This document shows, piece after piece, positions 26,817-35,833 of a DNA stretch of 64,000 bases (position 1 is its first letter; each line of letters opens with the position of its first letter). Origin of the DNA: Nocardia vinacea (lineage in GTDB: Bacteria > Actinomycetota > Actinomycetes > Mycobacteriales > Mycobacteriaceae); NCBI RefSeq assembly GCF_035920345.1, contig NZ_CP109149.1:5828001-5892000 (forward strand). Direction: 5' to 3'. Under the pieces are notes generated by a model. The model did not search any database and was not told where the DNA came from. It was given only the letters and a program-made list of their open reading frames with translations. A program made the translations under genes and the position numbers.

Positions 26817-27517
26817 TCACGAGGTAGTGCCCGGTTTTTCGAGTCTGTTGAGGTAGCGCTGCCAGCCGAAACCACTGGCCCGGTAGGCGGACCGGGTGCG
26901 CTCGACCAACTCGCCGTCAGGGTCGCCTCGAGCGTGCCGCAGCACGACTTCGATCGCGCGGGCCGCGAGTGCCGGGACGCCGCCGGGAGCCGCCGCGTCG
27001 TGCTCCGCGAGCAGTGCCGCTGCCTCGTCGAGTTCGCCCTTGGCGATGAGAACGTCGGCGAGTTCGAGCCGGGCCAGACCGGCCTCCTCTTCGTGGGCGA
27101 GGGCGGCGCGGCAATATGCTCGGCATTGTCGAGGATCAACAAGACTTGCTGTGCGTTGTCGCCGGTGCGGGCCGAATTCGTCGATGCCGCGCGGTCACGC
27201 TGCGCACTTGCGGTTTCCGAAGTACCCAGCGCCGCAACAATTCCCGGCAAGGGATCATCGGGGTCGATCGGGATGTCTTCCGTCAGGCCATTTGTCTCGA
27301 GTACCGCGAGCACTGCGGGCAGCATGTCCTCGGCTCGGGCCAGGGGTGCCAGTTCGACAAAGGCGACCGGGCGGCCGGAGTTGGCGGCGGCGCGGGCGAG
27401 TTCGGCTGCGAGGCGGGACTTTCCGCTGCCTGCGACGCCGACCAGGGTGGTCAGGCCGGGTTCGGCGAGGCGGGCGCCGAGGGTGTCGAATTCGCGGCCG
27501 CGGCGTCCACGCCTCAC
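26817..27517 (-). pseudogene. LuxR/SARP-type ATPase regulator, truncated, internally deleted, frameshifted
   Basis: The 5' part (27517 to about 27110) encodes an NB-ARC/AAA ATPase start: LTTLVGVAGSGKSRLAAELA with an intact Walker A, VAFVELAPLA, and Walker B VLLILDNAEH. It then runs straight into a different frame encoding a TPR-like tail (LAHEEEAGLARLELADVLIA, KGELDEAAALLAEHD, FGWQRYLNRLEKPG) that stops at 26817. The middle of the ATPase, most of the TPR region and any DNA-binding domain are missing. The pattern (internal deletion plus frame change) is the same as in the GH20 gene at 20057-20999. The regulator is no longer functional. Confidence 0.8.
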
Positions 27518-27875
27518 AGCATGGCAGCGCCGCTTTGTCCGCGCACACCCGGTCGCCCGAGCACTGCTCGATCCCTATGTCCGACACCGGTTCGCCACTA
27601 TGCGTCGGCGTGCACCATCGTCGCGCTGCAGGGCCCGCCGCATCCAGCATCAACGACATCGACCGGCTCGGTTCGAACCGACCACAGAGCGGGTCGGCAT
27701 ATTGCCGGCGGACAGTTTCTACGCAACCGTGTGGGCTCCGAATCCGAGCGGAGTGGGCTCTCCGCACCAACTCACCGGGGGCCGTGAGATCCGCACGGCG
27801 ACAAGCATTCCAAAACGGACACAGGTCTGTTTCAGGGCGGGTTGTGGCGGGGGCGGCGTGCCAAGCTGTCAGGCG
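27518..27875. other. Gene-free spacer upstream of uppP
   Basis: About 360 bases. All frames are either short or have composition unlike the neighbouring genes. It may be remnant sequence from the deleted regulator but I recognise nothing in it. Confidence 0.35.
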
Positions 27876-28817
27876 ATGCTCACGTACACCCAAGCCGTTG
27901 TTATCGGCGCACTTCAAGGCATAACCGAACTGTTCCCGATTTCCAGCCTGGGTCATTCCGTTTTGGTGCCCGCGTGGCTGGGTGGGTCCTGGAGCGATCT
28001 GGTCACCCAGGGCGATTCCGATTCCGGCACACCGTATCTCGCCTTCGTCGTCGGGCTGCATGTGGCGACGGCGATCGCGCTGCTGGTGTTCTATCGGCGC
28101 GACTGGGTCGAGATCGTGGTCGGCTTCCTCACCACACTGCGCACCCGCCGGATCGAGACCTCGACACAGCGCCTGGCCTGGCTGGTGGTGCTGGCGACCG
28201 TGCCGGTCGGCGTTCTCGGGTTGCTGCTGGAACACCCGTTGCGCACCTTGTTCGCGAAACCCCTTGCGGCGGGCCTGTTTCTGACGTTGAACGGAGTCGT
28301 ACTGGTCACCGGTGAGGTGATGCGCCGCCGCAGCCAGCCGACGCTGTCCGACTACGGTCGCCGCTTCGCCGAGTCCGAGGCACGGGCCAGGGCCATCGAA
28401 GACGGATATTTTGTCGCGACGGCGGAGGAGCCGACCAGCCTCGGCGATCTGTCGGCCAAGGACGCGTTGATCATCGGTGTCTCACAGGTAGGCGCATTGT
28501 TCGCGGGCATCAGCCGCTCCGGCATGACGATGGTCGGCGGCCTGCTGCGCGGTTTGGACCATGAGGACGCGGCGAAATTCGCCTTCCTGCTTGCCACTCC
28601 GGTCATTCTGGCGGCCGGCGTGCTGAAGCTGCCGACGCTGGCCGGTCCGCAGGGCGACGGCATCCTCGGTCAGGTGCTGGTCGGATCGATTGTCGCGGGC
28701 GGCGCGGCGTATCTGGCGGTCCGCTTCCTGGAGCGCTACTTCAAGTCGAATTCGCTGCTGCCGTTCGCGATATACAGCCTCGTCTTCGGAATCGCTTCGG
28801 TAGTCCATTTCTTCTGA
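27876..28817 (+). CDS. uppP: Undecaprenyl-diphosphatase, UppP/BacA family
   Basis: A 313-residue integral membrane enzyme that regenerates undecaprenyl phosphate for peptidoglycan and arabinogalactan synthesis. The N-terminal active-site motif appears as QGITELFPISSLGHSVLVP and the second as GISRSGMTMVGGLLRG; both catalytic Glu/His/Arg sets are present. About eight helices. The start MLTYTQAVVIGALQG is set by the family pattern since no strong ribosome site is seen. The cytoplasmic loop at about 150-195 is longer than in the E. coli enzyme. Ends just before a strong bidirectional terminator. Confidence 0.93.
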   Translation: MLTYTQAVVIGALQGITELFPISSLGHSVLVPAWLGGSWSDLVTQGDSDSGTPYLAFVVGLHVATAIALLVFYRRDWVEIVVGFLTTLRTRRIETSTQRLAWLVVLATVPVGVLGLLLEHPLRTLFAKPLAAGLFLTLNGVVLVTGEVMRRRSQPTLSDYGRRFAESEARARAIEDGYFVATAEEPTSLGDLSAKDALIIGVSQVGALFAGISRSGMTMVGGLLRGLDHEDAAKFAFLLATPVILAAGVLKLPTLAGPQGDGILGQVLVGSIVAGGAAYLAVRFLERYFKSNSLLPFAIYSLVFGIASVVHFF

Positions 28818-28827
28818 CACAACGCCG

Positions 28828-28859
28828 AAGGCCGCCATCCCGATCGGGATGGCGGCCTT
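28828..28859. terminator. Bidirectional terminator between uppP and sucD
   Basis: A perfect 16-base inverted repeat (AAGGCCGCCATCCCGA and its complement) with T or A runs on both sides, 11 bases after uppP and 16 bases after sucD in its own direction. Confidence 0.93.
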
Positions 28860-28874
28860 TGTTCGATCAGCGAA

Positions 28875-29789
28875 TCAGGCGGTGACGCTTGCCTTCTCCA
28901 GGATCTCCCGCGCCAGCGCGGCGGTCTCGGACGGCGTCTTGCCGACCTTCACACCGGCGGCCTCGAGCGCATCCTTCTTCGCCTGGGCGGTACCGGCCGA
29001 ACCGGACACGATGGCGCCCGCGTGGCCCATGGTCTTGCCCTCGGGGGCGGTGAAGCCCGCGACGTAGCCGACGACCGGCTTGGTGACATTGGCCTTGATG
29101 TAGGCCGCGGCCCGCTCCTCGGCGTCGCCGCCGATCTCACCGATCATCACGATCAGCTTGGTCTCCGGGTCCTTCTCGAACGCCTCGATGGCGTCGATGT
29201 GGGTGGTGCCGATGACCGGGTCGCCGCCGATGCCGATGGCGGTGGAGAAGCCGAAGTCACGCAGCTCGTACATCATCTGGTAGGTCAGGGTGCCGGACTT
29301 CGACACCAGGCCGACCGGGCCCTTGCCGGTGATGTTGGCCGGGGTGATGCCGACCAGCGCCTCGCCGGGGGTGATGATGCCGGGGCAGTTCGGGCCGATG
29401 ATCCGGGTCTTATTGCCCTTCTCCACGTTGTAGGCCCACGCGTACGCGGTGTCCTGCACCGGAATGCCCTCGGTGATGACCACGAGCAGCGGGATCTCCG
29501 CGTCGATGGCCTCGATGATGGCGTCCTTCGAGAACTTCGGCGGCACGAACGCGATGGACACGTCGGCGCCGGTCGCCTTGATGGCCTCTTCGACGGTGCC
29601 GAAGACCGGCAGCTCGACCGCGTTGCCGTCCTTGTCGGTGTGCGCGACGGTGGTGCCCGCCTTGCGCGCGTTGACGCCGCCCACGACCTGGGTGCCGGCC
29701 TTGAGCATCAGCGCGGTGTGCTTGGTGCCCTCACCGCCGGTGATGCCCTGGACGATGACCTTGGAATCCTTGTTGAGGAAGATAGACAT
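28875..29789 (-). CDS. sucD: Succinate-CoA ligase, alpha subunit
   Basis: A 304-residue alpha subunit of the TCA-cycle enzyme that makes ATP or GTP from succinyl-CoA. CoA-binding Rossmann domain ([39 protein letters not shown]), then the ligase domain with the phospho-His loop [12 protein letters not shown]. Twelve bases after sucC, in the same operon. Full family length. Confidence 0.97.
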   Translation of the reverse strand: MSIFLNKDSKVIVQGITGGEGTKHTALMLKAGTQVVGGVNARKAGTTVAHTDKDGNAVELPVFGTVEEAIKATGADVSIAFVPPKFSKDAIIEAIDAEIPLLVVITEGIPVQDTAYAWAYNVEKGNKTRIIGPNCPGIITPGEALVGITPANITGKGPVGLVSKSGTLTYQMMYELRDFGFSTAIGIGGDPVIGTTHIDAIEAFEKDPETKLIVMIGEIGGDAEERAAAYIKANVTKPVVGYVAGFTAPEGKTMGHAGAIVSGSAGTAQAKKDALEAAGVKVGKTPSETAALAREILEKASVTA

Positions 29790-29801
29790 TTCCGGTTTCC
29801 T

Positions 29802-30968
29802 TTACTTGGCCGCTGCCAGTTCGGCGGCCTTGTCGGCGCCTTCGTCCATTGTCTGCGCAAGTGTGATCAGCGGATGCGCGGCATCGACGAGAATCTTGCG
29901 ACCCTCGTCCACCTTGTTGCCGTCGAGACGGACGACCAGCGGCTTGTTCGCCTCGGCGCCAAGGATTTCCAGCGCCTTCACGATGCCGTTGGCGACCGCG
30001 TCACAGGCGGTGATGCCACCGAAAACATTGACGAACACGCTCTTGACCTGGGCATCACCCAGGATGACATCGAGGCCGGCGGCCATGACCTCGGCCGAGG
30101 CGCCACCACCGATGTCGAGGAAGTTGGCGGGCTTGACGCCGTTGTGGTTCTCGCCCGCGTAGGCGACCACGTCGAGAGTGGACATGACCAGACCCGCACC
30201 GTTGCCGATGATGCCGACCTCGCCGTCGAGCTTGACGTAGTTGAGGTCGTTCTCCTTGGCCTTGAGCTCGAGGGGATCGGTCGCGTCCTTGTCCGCGAAG
30301 GCCTCGTGCTCCGGGTGCCGGAACTCGGCGTTCTCGTCCAGGGTGACCTTGCCGTCGAGCGCGAGGATCTCGTTGTCGGGCGTGCGGACCAGCGGGTTGA
30401 CCTCCACCAGGGTGGCGTCCTCGCCGATGAACACCTCCCAGAGCTTCTGGATGGTCACGGCCGCGGCGTCGAGCACGTCGGCGGGCAGATGGCCCTGCTC
30501 GGCGATCGAGCGGGCGAACGCGAGGTCGACACCCTTGACGGCGTCGACGGGCACCTTGGCGAGGCGCTCGGGCTTGGTCGCGGCGACCTCTTCGATCTCC
30601 ATACCGCCTTCGACCGAGCACATGGCCAGGTAGGTGCGGTTGGAGCGGTCCAGGAGGAAGGAGATGTAGTACTCCTCCGCGATGTCCTTGGCTTCGGCGA
30701 CAAGGATCTTCTTGGTGATGTGGCCCTTGATATCCAGGCCGAGGATGTTCTGCGCGTGCGTGAACGCGTCGTCCGAGGTGGCGGCGAACTTGACGCCACC
30801 CGCCTTGCCGCGGCCACCGGCCTTCACCTGGGCCTTGATCATCACCGGCTTGCCGATTTCCGCCGCGATGGCGCGGGCGTCCTCGGCCGTGTCCGTGACG
30901 CGGCCCTCGGACGAAGGCACTCCGTGCTTAACGAAGAGCTCCTTCGCCTGATATTCGAAGAGATCCAT
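29802..30968 (-). CDS. sucC: Succinate-CoA ligase, beta subunit
   Basis: A 388-residue beta subunit with an ATP-grasp fold: [54 protein letters not shown], and the CoA-ligase end ([28 protein letters not shown]). ATG 30968 is the family start; eleven extra codons upstream are open but not conserved in pattern. First gene of sucC-sucD. Confidence 0.97.
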   Translation of the reverse strand: MDLFEYQAKELFVKHGVPSSEGRVTDTAEDARAIAAEIGKPVMIKAQVKAGGRGKAGGVKFAATSDDAFTHAQNILGLDIKGHITKKILVAEAKDIAEEYYISFLLDRSNRTYLAMCSVEGGMEIEEVAATKPERLAKVPVDAVKGVDLAFARSIAEQGHLPADVLDAAAVTIQKLWEVFIGEDATLVEVNPLVRTPDNEILALDGKVTLDENAEFRHPEHEAFADKDATDPLELKAKENDLNYVKLDGEVGIIGNGAGLVMSTLDVVAYAGENHNGVKPANFLDIGGGASAEVMAAGLDVILGDAQVKSVFVNVFGGITACDAVANGIVKALEILGAEANKPLVVRLDGNKVDEGRKILVDAAHPLITLAQTMDEGADKAAELAAAK

Positions 30969-31276
30969 GTACTCACCGTCTCGTCTGCGTTGTGATGACA
31001 ACGTCTTTGTTGGCGGCCCGACGTCGGAAGCGGGTCGGGTCGGACTTTAACCAGTCACATGGAGGGCCAAACGGCCACGTTCATCCTAAGTGGCGCAGGT
31101 CACGGGGTGCTGCCCAGGGCGGGAAAACGCCTGGCCAAGGCTACTCGCCAGTAGGTTGCCGACGGCGCGCCAGGTAGAGCAGCCGAACCGGTCGACCGAA
31201 GGCCTTCTACTACGGCTCGTCGTCGCTTTGCCTCACCCGCGTGCCCCGATCACAGTGAGATATTCCGGTGCGTTAC
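30969..31276. other. Divergent spacer upstream of sucC
   Basis: About 310 bases between sucC and the regulatory cluster at 31277-31377. No gene seen; it must contain the sucCD promoter, which I could not place. Confidence 0.35.
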
Positions 31277-31292
31277 CGTGATCAATCTCACA
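31277..31292. promoter_or_regulatory. Possible Crp/GlxR-type site
   Basis: CGTGATCAATCTCACA fits TGTGA-N6-TCACA with one mismatch. It lies between divergent sucC and the first M23 gene and could serve either. Confidence 0.5.
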
Positions 31293-31331
31293 TGTTTGGA
31301 TTGATCGCACGTAGCGCTTGCGGACCCCGCA

Positions 31332-31348
31332 ATCGTTTCGTTACCGTC
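31332..31348 (+). promoter_or_regulatory. Upstream motif shared by the two M23 genes (copy 1)
   Basis: ATCGTTTCGTTACCGTC differs at one base from the sequence at 32892-32908 upstream of the second M23 gene. Confidence 0.55.
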
Positions 31349-31360
31349 ATTGCGGTCGAT

Positions 31361-31377
31361 GTCACAACACGGTCACG
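31361..31377 (+). promoter_or_regulatory. GTCAC direct repeat upstream of M23 gene 1
   Basis: GTCACA at 31361-31366 and GTCACG at 31372-31377, starts 11 bases apart. Direct repeats of this type are bound by MtrA upstream of cell-wall hydrolase genes in actinobacteria; assignment here is inferred. Confidence 0.4.
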
Positions 31378-31484
31378 ACTAGGAGGACGGCAAGCTTGAC
31401 GCAGCACAGCGCTCCGCAGACGGAGAGCCGTTCCTTAACGTCTCTGATCAGGCAGTTCGACACCGTGATCTCTCGCTCGATGAT

Positions 31485-32780
31485 GTGGCACCACCGATGA
31501 ACCATCGCTCGACCTTCGCAACCGAAAATCGCGCTCGCTCCGGACATCGTTACCGGTCCGATGACGAGGGATTCGGTGGACATTCCAGTGCTGCGGAAGA
31601 TCCGTTCGGGACTTCGTCGCGGCGTGCCGGTGAGCATCGATATGCGACCGGCGGACACGAGGACAGCTCGTTGAGTGCGAACGATTCTTGGGCACAATCC
31701 GATTCCGCTTGGGGACAATCGCGGGCCGATTCGTGGGCACAGCCGCAGGCCGACTCGTCACCGCAAGTTGATTCGTGGGGACAGTCGCAGGCTTGGACGC
31801 AAGGCGATTCCTGGGCCGGTGGCGGTGCGTGGGCGTCCGAAGATTCTTGGACTCCCGAGGGCAACGAGACCTGGAACGCCGACTCCGAGGCGTCATGGAC
31901 GCCGGAGGCGGACGGATCCTGGGATGGCGACGAATCATGGGATGGCGACGAATCATGGGATGGCAGCGACTCTTCCTGGGAGTCCGAAGATCCGGAAGGG
32001 CCGGCCCGGCCCACTGTGATCCCGGGCCGTCGGGCGAACCGCGGTAATGGTGGCGCGCATCGGATGCCCGCGCCCCCCGCCTCGCTCAAGGGCCGCGCCG
32101 CGGTCGTCGCCGTCGCCGCGGGTGCGGTGGTCGCCGCCGGACAGGCCGCCTTCGCCTCGCCCGAACAGCCTTCGCAGGCCGTCGATTACGAGGCCGCCGG
32201 ACAGATTCACGAAATCGCGGCGCAGTCGGTCAGTGTGGCCGATCCGACTACTTCGCCGGATTCGCCGCAGGTGCTGAATGTTTCGGCGCCGACGAATCTC
32301 GGTCAGTTCGGCGACATGCTGCAAAAGGGGCAGAAGTTCGCCGACGATATGGCGGCGCAGGAAGCCTCGAAACTCCGCCCGCTGTTCACCAAATTCGCGG
32401 CAGGCAATTTCACCTCCGGATTCGGCGCCCGCTGGGGCGTACAGCATCTCGGCGTCGATATCGCGGGCCCGATCGGCACTCCGATCTACGCCGTCGCCGA
32501 CGCCACCGTGATCGAAGCAGGTCCGGCATCCGGATTCGGTATGTGGGTGCGACTGCTGCACGATGACGGCACCGTCACCATCTACGGTCATATCGACACC
32601 GCAACGGTGTCCCAGGGTCAGCGTGTGCTGGCCGGTGATCAGATCGCCACCATCGGCAACCGCGGTTTCTCCACCGGCCCGCACTGCCATTTCGAGGTGT
32701 GGTTGAACGGTGTCGACAAGGTCGATCCGCTGCCGTGGTTGGCGACGCGCGGAATCAGCTTGGGTTCGCAGCGCGACTGA
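31485..32780 (+). CDS. M23 (LytM-type) peptidase with cytoplasmic low-complexity arm
   Basis: A 431-residue type II membrane protein. Residues 1-190 are a hydrophilic Trp/Ser/Asp/Gln-rich arm (units such as DSWAQ and SWDGDE). A transmembrane helix follows (about 202-224, GRAAVVAVAAGAVVAAGQAA), then the M23 domain with the zinc ligands in HLGVDIAGP and HCHFEVW and the catalytic His in YGHID. It would cut peptide cross-links in the cell wall. GTG 31485 is used; ATG 31497 is equally possible, neither having a clear ribosome site. It takes the position of Rv0950c beside sucC. Confidence 0.88.
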   Translation: MAPPMNHRSTFATENRARSGHRYRSDDEGFGGHSSAAEDPFGTSSRRAGEHRYATGGHEDSSLSANDSWAQSDSAWGQSRADSWAQPQADSSPQVDSWGQSQAWTQGDSWAGGGAWASEDSWTPEGNETWNADSEASWTPEADGSWDGDESWDGDESWDGSDSSWESEDPEGPARPTVIPGRRANRGNGGAHRMPAPPASLKGRAAVVAVAAGAVVAAGQAAFASPEQPSQAVDYEAAGQIHEIAAQSVSVADPTTSPDSPQVLNVSAPTNLGQFGDMLQKGQKFADDMAAQEASKLRPLFTKFAAGNFTSGFGARWGVQHLGVDIAGPIGTPIYAVADATVIEAGPASGFGMWVRLLHDDGTVTIYGHIDTATVSQGQRVLAGDQIATIGNRGFSTGPHCHFEVWLNGVDKVDPLPWLATRGISLGSQRD

Positions 32781-32891
32781 GTTGCTCTCCGGGTAAGAGA
32801 CTTCCTCGGGAGTCGGTGTATCTCTGCGCGCTTGGAGCCAAATTCAAAGTGCAGCAATAAGATTCATCGGACGACTGGTTGCGGTACCGCT

Positions 32892-32908
32892 ATCGATTCG
32901 TTACCGTC
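32892..32908 (+). promoter_or_regulatory. Upstream motif shared by the two M23 genes (copy 2)
   Basis: ATCGATTCGTTACCGTC, a 16 of 17 match to 31332-31348. It lies about 165 bases before the second M23 start. Confidence 0.55.
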
Positions 32909-33073
32909 GATGGACCCGTTCCCCTTCCGTAGTTGTGACCAGAGGATGAAATTCTCGATGCGCGTTGCGAACACTCTGAGCGCCGTCCACGACACTCGAA
33001 GACCAGGAACTTTCGAACTTTCCTCACGTTCAGGACAATTCGGGCGCGCCAGTGGTGTGATGCGGTTACCGCG

Positions 33074-35245
33074 ATGACGCGAGAATCGTTATCGGACTCC
33101 GGTGGGCGAAGGGTGCCGGTTCAGCATTATCTAGATAATTCTTGGCAACATTCGGGGGATTTCAACGGGGGTGAATCCTGGAAGCTGAGTGATCCATGGT
33201 CGCAAGCGGATTCATCGTTGAATAGTGGTATTCAGAGCTATAGCGCTGGGCAGAATTATGGCGCTGATCAGGGCTACAGCGCAGGTCAGAGTTACGGCGG
33301 CAGTCAGGATTACGGCACAAGTCAGTCCTACAGCACAGGCTCCGATCAAGGCGCGAACCGGATCTACGACGCAAACCATGATTACGGCGACAGCCTGATT
33401 TACAGCGCAGGCGATGGCAGCTGGCACCAAGTCGGCGACGGCCGCGATGAGAACGTGGACTGGAACGGCGTCGCTATCCAGGAATACAGCGCAAGCCAGA
33501 GCAACGGCACAGGGCCGAGCCACGACGCAGGCCAGAACTACGACGCAAACCACGATTACGGCGACAGCCTGATTTACAGCGCGGGCGATGGCAGCTGGCA
33601 CGGGTTCCCCGACGGCCGCGATCGGGGCCTTGACTGGAACGGCGTCGCCATCCGGGATCACGCCGCAGAGCAGGACTACAACGCAGGCCTGGATTACGGC
33701 GATAGCCCGATCAACAGCACGGGGAATGCCGACTGGCACGGGTTCCCCGACGGCCGCGATCAAGGCCTGGACCGGTACGGCCGCGCCACCCAGAATCACG
33801 GCACGAGTCAGAGCCAGGGCACACGCCAGGCCTACGACTCGAGCCCGGATTACGGCCAGAGCCCGGACCAAAATGCGGGCAACGGGCATGAGTTCGGCGA
33901 CGACCGGGATGAAAACCTGGAATGGAACGGCGTTGCTATCCAGGATTACGACACAGGCCAGGGCTACGGCACAGGCCAAGACCACGGCGCACGCCAGGAC
34001 CACGGCGACAGTCTGGAATATGACGCGCGCCCGAACTACGGCACAAGCCAGGCCTACGACGCAAGCCCGGATTACGGAAACAGCCTGGACCACGGCAATG
34101 GCGGCTGGCGCCGGCTCCGCGGCGACCGCGACCAGAGCCTGGACTGGAACGGCCGCGTTATCCAGAACCACGGCGAAAGCCGGAACGAAGATACAAGCGG
34201 GGATCAGGACACAAGCCTGAGTGCCGGCGTGCGCCAAGAGCACGATCCACACCAGAACGATGACGTAAACCAGGATGACGGCGACAGTCTGCGCTACAGC
34301 GCGGGCAATGCCGACTGGCAAAGGTTCGATAATGGCCGTGACGAGGACGTGGACTGGGAGGGGATCGCGCTCCAGGATCGCGATGTCACTCGGCGCGACG
34401 ATGCTTTGTGGAATCGCGGTGCGGCTTGGGGTAGTCGCAATTTCGATGGTGTGGGCGGTGCTCGGAATGTCGAGGCGGGGGCAGATCGGGTAGGTGATGC
34501 CGCCGATTCGGCGGGGCGGCGGAAGCGGCGGGGTGGTGCGCATCGGGTGCCTGCGCCACCGCGGGCGTTGAAGGGGCGGGCCGCGGTTATTGCGGTGGCG
34601 GCGGGGGCGATTGTGGCGGCGGGGCAGAATTTGGCGGCGGGTAGTGAAAAGTCGCCGCAGACAGCGGAATTGCAGGCCGCCGGGCAGCAGCAGGCATTGG
34701 CGCCGGTGAGCGTTGAGCTGCCGACGACACCGGAGTTGCTCGACACAGCCACACCGACGAACCTCGGGCAGTTCTCCGATGTGCTGGAGAACGGCGATAA
34801 GTTCGCGCAGGATCTGGCGGCGGAGGTGGAGGCCAAGCTGCGGCCGCTGTTCACGAAGTTCGCTTCGGGCAGCTTCACCTCCGGATACGGCGAGCGCTGG
34901 GGCGTGCTGCATCCTGGTGTCGACGTCGCCGCCCCCATCGGCACACCGATCTACGCGGTCGAGGACGGCACCGTCATCGACGCCGGTCCAGCCGCCGGTT
35001 TCGGCATGTGGGTACGGATGCGCGGCGACGACGGCACCGTCACGGTGTACGGCCACATCAACACCGCACTGGTCTCGGTAGGCCAGCACGTCCTCGCGGG
35101 CGACGAGATCGCCACCGTCGGCAACCGCGGCGAATCCACCGGCCCCCACTGCCACTTCGAGGTCTGGCTCAACGGCACCGACCGCATCGACCCCCTCCCC
35201 TGGCTCGCCACCCGCGGCATCAGCCTCGGCACCGAACGCGACTGA
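33074..35245 (+). CDS. M23 (LytM-type) peptidase with long repetitive arm
   Basis: A 723-residue paralogue of the preceding gene. The C-terminal half is nearly the same: membrane helix about 500-522, M23 domain 595-715 with H614/D618 (HPGVD), H661 (YGHIN) and H692/H694 (HCHFE). The N-terminal arm is enlarged to about 490 residues: 50-100 is Gln/Tyr/Gly-rich, and 103-437 holds six degenerate repeats, each starting DYGDS and carrying DGRDxxLDWNGxAIQ. The arm has no membrane segment before residue 500 and so is predicted cytoplasmic. It may arise by slippage; its function is unknown. Tandem with the 431-residue paralogue, 293 bases apart. Confidence 0.88.
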   Translation: MTRESLSDSGGRRVPVQHYLDNSWQHSGDFNGGESWKLSDPWSQADSSLNSGIQSYSAGQNYGADQGYSAGQSYGGSQDYGTSQSYSTGSDQGANRIYDANHDYGDSLIYSAGDGSWHQVGDGRDENVDWNGVAIQEYSASQSNGTGPSHDAGQNYDANHDYGDSLIYSAGDGSWHGFPDGRDRGLDWNGVAIRDHAAEQDYNAGLDYGDSPINSTGNADWHGFPDGRDQGLDRYGRATQNHGTSQSQGTRQAYDSSPDYGQSPDQNAGNGHEFGDDRDENLEWNGVAIQDYDTGQGYGTGQDHGARQDHGDSLEYDARPNYGTSQAYDASPDYGNSLDHGNGGWRRLRGDRDQSLDWNGRVIQNHGESRNEDTSGDQDTSLSAGVRQEHDPHQNDDVNQDDGDSLRYSAGNADWQRFDNGRDEDVDWEGIALQDRDVTRRDDALWNRGAAWGSRNFDGVGGARNVEAGADRVGDAADSAGRRKRRGGAHRVPAPPRALKGRAAVIAVAAGAIVAAGQNLAAGSEKSPQTAELQAAGQQQALAPVSVELPTTPELLDTATPTNLGQFSDVLENGDKFAQDLAAEVEAKLRPLFTKFASGSFTSGYGERWGVLHPGVDVAAPIGTPIYAVEDGTVIDAGPAAGFGMWVRMRGDDGTVTVYGHINTALVSVGQHVLAGDEIATVGNRGESTGPHCHFEVWLNGTDRIDPLPWLATRGISLGTERD
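33380..34384 (+). repeat. Six degenerate coding repeats in the M23 arm
   Basis: Units begin at codons 103, 161, 207, 259, 333 and 401 of the gene. Units 1 and 2 share an almost identical stretch of about 48 bases (33380-33427 and 33554-33601). Later units have diverged and vary from 46 to 74 codons. Confidence 0.85.
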
Positions 35246-35355
35246 CCCCCTGCGCTTCGATGCCGCCAAGCAGTCACCTGCGTATATCCCCAGCCCGACA
35301 CCGCCCGCTTATGTGCCCGCTCCGACGCGGAACGGTCAGGCTCTGAAGCTGAGGG

Positions 35356-35781
35356 CTACGGCGCGGCGGCGATCGCCAGTCCGATCAAGCTCACGACCTT
35401 GACTACCTCCAACCCCACATACCAATAGTGAGCGTGCGAGCGCGGTAACTCCGCGCCCGCGAGCACGCGGTCCGAGCGGCGGGTCAGCAGTGGCCGGACC
35501 GCGAGGAGTTGGATTGCGAGGATCGCGGCAGCCACACCGAGCCAGATCCGAACCGCACCGCTGGGTGCGACAACCAGGGTCGCGACGATCAACAGGACGG
35601 CGAGAGCGGCCTCCACGACATTGAGCGCCCGGAATACCAACCGTCCGATGCCGAGGCCGAGCGGCACGGTGATGCCCGGCGCCCGGAACTTCAGCGGCGC
35701 TTCCAGGAACGAGATGGCCAGCACCATGCCGAGCCACAGCATCGGAAGCAACCACAGCAGGTATTGCGCGACGGTTTCCAT
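35356..35781 (-). CDS. Small four-helix membrane protein
   Basis: A 141-residue protein with four predicted helices (YLLWLLPMLWLGMVLAISFL, ALNVVEAALAVLLIVATLVV, WLGVAAAILAIQLLAV, VVKVVSLIGLAIAA). The motif EAPLKFRAPGIT in the first loop and RALNVVEAAL resemble TMEM205/DUF4149-like proteins, though I cannot be sure of the family. ATG 35781 is used; a GTG three codons upstream is also open. It lies 52 bases downstream of pcrA on the same strand. Confidence 0.7.
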   Translation of the reverse strand: METVAQYLLWLLPMLWLGMVLAISFLEAPLKFRAPGITVPLGLGIGRLVFRALNVVEAALAVLLIVATLVVAPSGAVRIWLGVAAAILAIQLLAVRPLLTRRSDRVLAGAELPRSHAHYWYVGLEVVKVVSLIGLAIAAAP

Positions 35782-35833
35782 GTCGCGCACGCTACCGACA
35801 GCATCGTCGATAGATCAGGGTCGAAGGCCCCTA

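Noticed and set aside
29022..30995. 657-codon plus-strand frame over sucCD
   Set aside because: Antisense of two fully conserved genes.
31300..31484. Possible c-di-AMP (ydaO-type) riboswitch before the M23 gene
   Set aside because: Such leaders precede wall hydrolase genes in actinobacteria, but the characteristic conserved blocks are not present here.
33212..35269. 685-codon minus-strand frame over the second M23 gene
   Set aside because: Its odd Val/Ala/Ile-rich repeats are the mirror of the coding repeats on the plus strand.
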